From an uncultured Prevotellaceae bacterium (lineage in GTDB: Bacteria; Bacteroidota; Bacteroidia; Bacteroidales; Muribaculaceae), in contig CALDIG010000101.1 of the NCBI GenBank assembly GCA_937904375.1, positions 1 through 15,957 of the forward strand: DNA of 15,957 bases, given 5' to 3'. Positions within the stretch are counted from its first letter, which is position 1. Every line of letters begins with the position of its first letter. Below the pieces are notes generated by a model. That model made no database searches. It saw only the letters and a program-made list of their open reading frames with translations, and was not told where the DNA came from. The position numbers were made by a program, and so were the translations under genes. This document shows positions 12,651 to 15,957 of the stretch, piece after piece.

Positions 12651-14300
12651 TTATGGAATCTCTGTCCTGCGTGGCTTGCCGGGTGGGGGTGGCACTGCCA
12701 CGTTGCGGTTAGACTTGGTGGGGTCGTTGCTAGCTTTCTTGGGTGGCACACCGCCTGGCTGAGCAGGTTGCTTGGGTTCCTCGGTTTGAGTGACAGGGGT
12801 CTCGGGAACCTCTTTATCCAGCACTTTGTAATCGTTCTCGTTGTCAAAAGCGTCGGGATAAGGGTCGCCCTCATTCACCCTCGTCACTCGCACATTACTT
12901 CCTGTGGGCAATGGTATGTCATTCACTTTGGGAGCCGGCGTCACCGCCACATTGCTGCCGGTGGGTGCGTCGCCCTCTACTGTGCCTGTGTCAAACGGTT
13001 CTAATCCGTCTTCAGGCACCACATTATTATCGGGCAGACTATTGCTAATTATCACGTCGGGGTTGCCTTTTTCTTCGGTCTTGCTCACCTGTGACACTTC
13101 TTTGTTGCTGTTTTTCTTGCTATTGTGGAGCATGAGGGCTGCTGTCGCACATGCCAATAGCAAAGCGGCAAGAATTATCCATAACGTGCGTTTCGTCAAC
13201 TTCTTGTTGGCGGCAGCTGGCATCGGTTGGGTGGGTATGGGATTGGCTTCAGCCAAAGGCTGGCCTACAGAAACCGGGGTCGATATTCCCTCCAACTCTT
13301 GCGCTGATGCCACTCCTAGCCCAATGTCCTCATTGTCATCTTCGTCTAGAAGCACCACAGGTGCCGACGCTGCCGGAGCAGTGGCATCTGGCATGGGTGA
13401 TGGAGGAATTGCGGGCGATAAAGTAGGAGCTGATGCTGGAGCGTCTTTATGAGCGAGAATAATGCTGCGTCGCACCATCTTGTCGCACATCAGTCGCTCG
13501 GTGTTGACGAGTAGGTGGTCGCCTAGCTCTTTCTCTACGCTTTCCACCTCGATGAGCAAGATGCTGTGATTGGTGGGTACTTTATCGGTGAGCATCTTTA
13601 GCGATGCAAGCTTCTGGGCGTTGCTCAACTGGCTGTTACACAACACGTCCTTGAGCTTCTTGTCGCTCAGCGCGCTGGTAAAGCCGTCGCAGCACAGAAT
13701 AAAGTAGTCGCCCGCCTGGATGTCGGTAATGAACGCTACGTCGGGGACTGCCGCATCGCAAGGGCTGGGAAGCATGGCGCGGGTGAGAACGCTCTTTTTC
13801 GGCGATGCCTCGGCCTCGGCGCGGGTGAGACGACCGGCGGCAAAGAGGTCATTGACCAGCGAGTGGTCACGGGAGCGGTAAAGGGTCTCGCGGCGTGATG
13901 GGCGCAGGTGATAGACACGGCTGTTGCCAATGTGGGCTGCCGCCACGCCAAAGTCGCCAAAGGCGAGCATCGCCATTGTGGTGCCCATAGGGTTGCGGCT
14001 TGGCTCAAAACGAGAGTAGGCGGCATCAAGATGTCCCTGAGCATCGACGACTGCCCGCCGCACTGTCACACCCGTTAGCTGCTGCGAGAAATCGACCCTA
14101 GTGTTCATCCACTCGCCCAGGGCTTGCGCCACCACGGCACTCGCCACCTCGCTATGAGCATGACCCGTAACGCCATCGCACAGCACAAACACCCGGTCGG
14201 TCGCCTTCACATCAGCTAGATGCGGGAACAATGAGTTGCACTGCACCGTCGATCGCCCCTTCTCACTTATTCCTAGTGGAGCTTTTAGCTTTATTTTCAT
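12651..14300 (-). CDS. PP2C-like phosphatase domain protein with one membrane segment and an outer tail; metal ligands altered
   Basis: The protein has 549 residues. Residues about 8-255 follow the PP2C (PPM) fold: VFVLCDGVTGHAHSE (D42), GTTMAMLAF, HIGNSRVYHLR, DHSLVNDL and CCDGFTSALSD (D205). Two metal motifs depart from the family pattern: the usual R-x-x-(N/Q)-E-D-S is VQCNS here (C21, N22 replace Glu-Asp), and the usual D-N-x-(S/T) near the end is T243-N244-H-S. A Pro/Ala-rich linker leads to one transmembrane helix at about 372-391, then a Pro-rich outer tail with two TGSNVxVT units. It may be a weak phosphatase or a binding-only pseudo-phosphatase that passes a signal across the inner membrane. 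No Ser/Thr kinase is in the window. Fold call firm, activity doubtful. Confidence 0.85.
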   Translation of the reverse strand: MKIKLKAPLGISEKGRSTVQCNSLFPHLADVKATDRVFVLCDGVTGHAHSEVASAVVAQALGEWMNTRVDFSQQLTGVTVRRAVVDAQGHLDAAYSRFEPSRNPMGTTMAMLAFGDFGVAAAHIGNSRVYHLRPSRRETLYRSRDHSLVNDLFAAGRLTRAEAEASPKKSVLTRAMLPSPCDAAVPDVAFITDIQAGDYFILCCDGFTSALSDKKLKDVLCNSQLSNAQKLASLKMLTDKVPTNHSILLIEVESVEKELGDHLLVNTERLMCDKMVRRSIILAHKDAPASAPTLSPAIPPSPMPDATAPAASAPVVLLDEDDNEDIGLGVASAQELEGISTPVSVGQPLAEANPIPTQPMPAAANKKLTKRTLWIILAALLLACATAALMLHNSKKNSNKEVSQVSKTEEKGNPDVIISNSLPDNNVVPEDGLEPFDTGTVEGDAPTGSNVAVTPAPKVNDIPLPTGSNVRVTRVNEGDPYPDAFDNENDYKVLDKEVPETPVTQTEEPKQPAQPGGVPPKKASNDPTKSNRNVAVPPPPGKPRRTEIP

Positions 14301-14331
14301 TATTATCTTGTTTTCTTATTATCTTATTTTC

Positions 14332-14387
14332 TTGTACTCTTGTCCTCTTGTCTTCTTGTCTTCTTGTCCTCTTGTCCTCTTGTCCTC
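14332..14387 (-). repeat. Seven tandem copies of the octamer GAGGACAA / GAAGACAA in the PP2C leader
   Basis: On the plus strand seven contiguous 8-bp units read TTGTACTC, TTGTCCTC, TTGTCTTC, TTGTCTTC and three times TTGTCCTC. On the minus strand this is a purine-rich GAGGACAA array ending about 30 nt before the PP2C start codon, followed by related AAGAAAATAAGATAATAAG-like sequence. It may be an unstructured leader or a slippage-prone tract. Confidence 0.85.
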
Positions 14388-14478
14388 TTTAATAATAACG
14401 TAAAAACCCACCATTAAATTATATATCAATAAAAAATCACCTATACAAAGCGCAAGCTAATGTGTGTGGAAAAAATAA

Positions 14479-14510
14479 TTTGTTTAAGAGAAAATAAATG
14501 TTTAACTTTG
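14479..14510 (+). promoter_or_regulatory. Bacteroidota-type promoter for the aldolase gene
   Basis: TTTG at 14479-14482, a 20-nt spacer and TAACTTTG at 14503-14510. RNA would start near 14517, giving a leader of about 60 nt. Confidence 0.85.
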
Positions 14511-14575
14511 CAGTCGTAAAAAAGTAGAGACAATAGATTAGAAGTTATTCAATCTTTAAAAACAGAATTATTATT

Positions 14576-15577
14576 ATGGTAAGTTACAAGGAATTAGGCC
14601 TGGTCAACACCCGCGAGATGTTTGCTAAGGCAATCAATGGAGGTTATGCTATTCCCGCCTTCAATTTCAACAACATGGAGCAGCTTCAGGCTATCATCAA
14701 GGCAAGTGCCGAGACTAAATCGCCCGTGATTCTGCAAGTTTCTAAAGGTGCGCGCAACTACGCTAACCAAACCCTGCTTCGCTACATGGCACAGGGTGCC
14801 GTAGAGTATGCCAAGGAACTTGGATGGGAGCATCCACAGATTTGCCTCCACCTCGACCACGGCGACACCTTCGAGGTGTGCAAGAGCTGTGTTGACTTCG
14901 GTTTCTCGAGCGTGATGATTGACGGCAGCTCACTGCCCTACGAGGAGAACATCGCTCTGACCAAGCAGGTTGTTGAGTATGCTCACCAGTTTGACGTTAC
15001 CGTAGAGGCCGAGCTTGGCGTGCTCGCCGGCGTAGAGGATGACGTTCAGGCCGAGGAGTCGCACTACACCAAGCCCGAGGAGGTTATCGACTTCGCTACC
15101 CGCACTGGCTGCGATTCGCTGGCAATCTCCATTGGCACCAGCCATGGCGCTTACAAGTTCAAACCCGAGCAGTGTACCCGCGACCCACAGACTGGCAAGC
15201 TCGTTCCTCCCCCATTGGCATTCGACGTGCTCGATGCCATCATGGAGAAACTTCCTGGCTTCCCCATCGTGCTCCACGGTTCATCTTCAGTTCCCCAAGA
15301 GTATGTTGACATCATCAACAGTAACGGAGGCAATCTGCCCGATGCAGTAGGCATTCCCGAGGAGCAGCTCCGCAAGGCCGCCAAGAGCGCGGTGTGCAAG
15401 ATCAACATCGACAGCGACAGCCGTCTCGCCTTCACAGCAGCAGTTCGCAAGGTATTCGCTGAGAAACCAGGTGAGTTCGACCCACGCAAGTATTGCGGTC
15501 CCGCCCGCGACGAGATGACCAAGCTCTACAAGCACAAAATCATCGAAGTGCTTGGCAGCGACGGCAAAGCAGAGTAA
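14576..15577 (+). CDS. fba: Class II fructose-1,6-bisphosphate aldolase
   Basis: The protein has 333 residues and is a zinc-dependent aldolase that interconverts fructose-1,6-bisphosphate with dihydroxyacetone phosphate and glyceraldehyde-3-phosphate in the cytosol (glycolysis and gluconeogenesis). Visible motifs are YAIPAFNFNN at the N terminus, H92-L-D94-H95-GD with the catalytic Asp and zinc His, FSSVMIDGS, EAELGVLAG, the zinc and phosphate site AISIGTSHGAYK, IVLHGSSSVP with another zinc His, and INIDSDSR for substrate binding. The insert pattern matches the longer class II type B members common in Bacteroidota. It is a single-gene unit with a strong promoter and its own terminator, as expected for a highly expressed housekeeping gene. 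Codon use is more G+C-rich than that of the WG-repeat gene. Confidence 0.97.
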   Translation: MVSYKELGLVNTREMFAKAINGGYAIPAFNFNNMEQLQAIIKASAETKSPVILQVSKGARNYANQTLLRYMAQGAVEYAKELGWEHPQICLHLDHGDTFEVCKSCVDFGFSSVMIDGSSLPYEENIALTKQVVEYAHQFDVTVEAELGVLAGVEDDVQAEESHYTKPEEVIDFATRTGCDSLAISIGTSHGAYKFKPEQCTRDPQTGKLVPPPLAFDVLDAIMEKLPGFPIVLHGSSSVPQEYVDIINSNGGNLPDAVGIPEEQLRKAAKSAVCKINIDSDSRLAFTAAVRKVFAEKPGEFDPRKYCGPARDEMTKLYKHKIIEVLGSDGKAE

Positions 15578-15602
15578 TTACGGCGTAACATAACCAAAAA
15601 TA

Positions 15603-15634
15603 AGACTCACGGGCTACACAGTCCGTGAGTTTTT
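15603..15634 (+). terminator. Intrinsic terminator of the aldolase gene
   Basis: ACTCACGG (15605-15612) and CCGTGAGT (15623-15630) form an 8-bp stem around a 10-nt loop, followed by a run of T (15630-15634), 25 nt behind the aldolase stop. Confidence 0.9.
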
Positions 15635-15783
15635 CGTATATATGTACATTCATTAGTCCACATCTCGACAAGATAACTTTTACCAAGCATGAAATTATCA
15701 CATGACATTTACCAATATATTTCACTTCCAAAAATTGAGTGAAAATTCTTATGATATAGTTTTATGGTTTCAAGTATTTTTGA

Positions 15784-15791
15784 TAACTTTG
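15784..15791 (+). promoter_or_regulatory. Candidate -7 box (TAACTTTG) for an RNA near the right edge
   Basis: TAACTTTG is identical to the -7 boxes of the aldolase and macro-like genes. The expected -33 position (15760-15763) reads TTTT rather than TTTG. RNA would start around 15798, directly before a series of stem-loops. Confidence 0.55.
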
Positions 15792-15797
15792 CAACGC

Positions 15798-15957
15798 ATA
15801 CTGCAAAGCGCAGTTTGTGAGACATATTCGGGAAGTGTTTGGCTTCTTTCCATGTGATGAATCTCGACAACTCATTACTGCCTATTTGAAGGGAGATAAA
15901 CGGGGTCACCAGCAAACCCCTGTGTTTGTGAACCGCCTCATCCGAAGATGAGAGAGA
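15798..15957 (+). ncRNA. Possible structured non-coding RNA or long leader (runs off the window)
   Basis: Behind the promoter-like box there is no ORF longer than a few codons on the plus strand, but there are several helices. ACTGC/GCAGT (15800-15804, 15810-15814) is followed at once by a long irregular hairpin: TTGT/ACAA, GAG/CTC, ATTC/GAAT and GAAG/CTTC between 15815 and 15870. Next comes GGGGT/ACCCC around 15902-15919, and CTCATC-CGAA-GATGAG (15937-15952). The upstream stretch 15635-15783 is AT-rich and shows nothing I can name. I do not recognise tmRNA, RNase P RNA, SRP RNA or a common riboswitch. It could instead be the leader of a gene beyond the edge. Confidence 0.35.

Noticed and set aside
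12904..13452. 182-codon Ser-rich open frame on the plus strand inside the PP2C gene
   Set aside because: It mirrors the Pro/Ala-rich linker on the other strand and lacks a start context or family resemblance.
15709..15915. 68-codon open frame on the minus strand at the right edge
   Set aside because: No promoter or ribosome site, no recognisable protein, and it overlaps the better-supported plus-strand RNA structures.

Overview
The window looks like chromosomal DNA of a member of the order Bacteroidales (Bacteroidota), probably from the Prevotellaceae/Muribaculaceae side, though the family cannot be fixed by eye. The evidence is four clear promoters of the Bacteroidota type (TTTG, 19-20 nt, TAnnTTTG), AT-rich leaders mostly without Shine-Dalgarno sequences, a WG-repeat/TonB gene and a type B class II aldolase.

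Left part (1-3636, minus strand): a secreted WG-repeat protein (ten repeats of about 34-38 residues) is closed by an amber codon at 393-395. Directly behind it, in the same frame, lies an intact TonB C-terminal domain with no start codon of its own, so this looks like one WG-TonB gene split by a nonsense codon. Upstream is an exported peptidase T-like M20 metallopeptidase. The gap between the two holds a palindromic cluster of the octamer TGTCCTCA/TGAGGACA that also forms the likely pepT terminator.

Centre (3845-8754, plus strand): a probable four-gene operon behind a good promoter. In order: a macro-domain-like two-domain protein, a CCA-adding-type nucleotidyltransferase with an HD domain, an ADP-ribosylglycohydrolase (DraG/ARH) fused to a dual-specificity phosphatase domain, and a second ADP-ribosylglycohydrolase. 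Three of the four point to ADP-ribose chemistry and the fourth to RNA 3' ends. An ADP-ribosyl-RNA or NAD-metabolite repair module is my best reading and the most interesting hypothesis in the window. Two single genes with their own promoters follow: a small secreted protein of unknown function (8861-9436) and a class I/II aminotransferase (9650-10843).

Right part: a bidirectional terminator (10867-10899) separates the aminotransferase from a minus-strand group. In transcription order this group is a PP2C-like membrane protein with altered metal ligands (14300-12651), a SpoU/TrmH-family RNA methyltransferase (12582-11815) and a BRO-N/Fic fusion protein (11794-10916). Divergent from it is class II fructose-bisphosphate aldolase (14576-15577), with a promoter and an intrinsic terminator. 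The last 323 nt hold no credible ORF but do hold a promoter-like box followed by several stem-loops, so an unidentified structured RNA or a long leader may begin there.

Purine-rich octamer tandem repeats (GAGGACAA / GAGAACAA) sit in the leaders of several genes and recur across the window.
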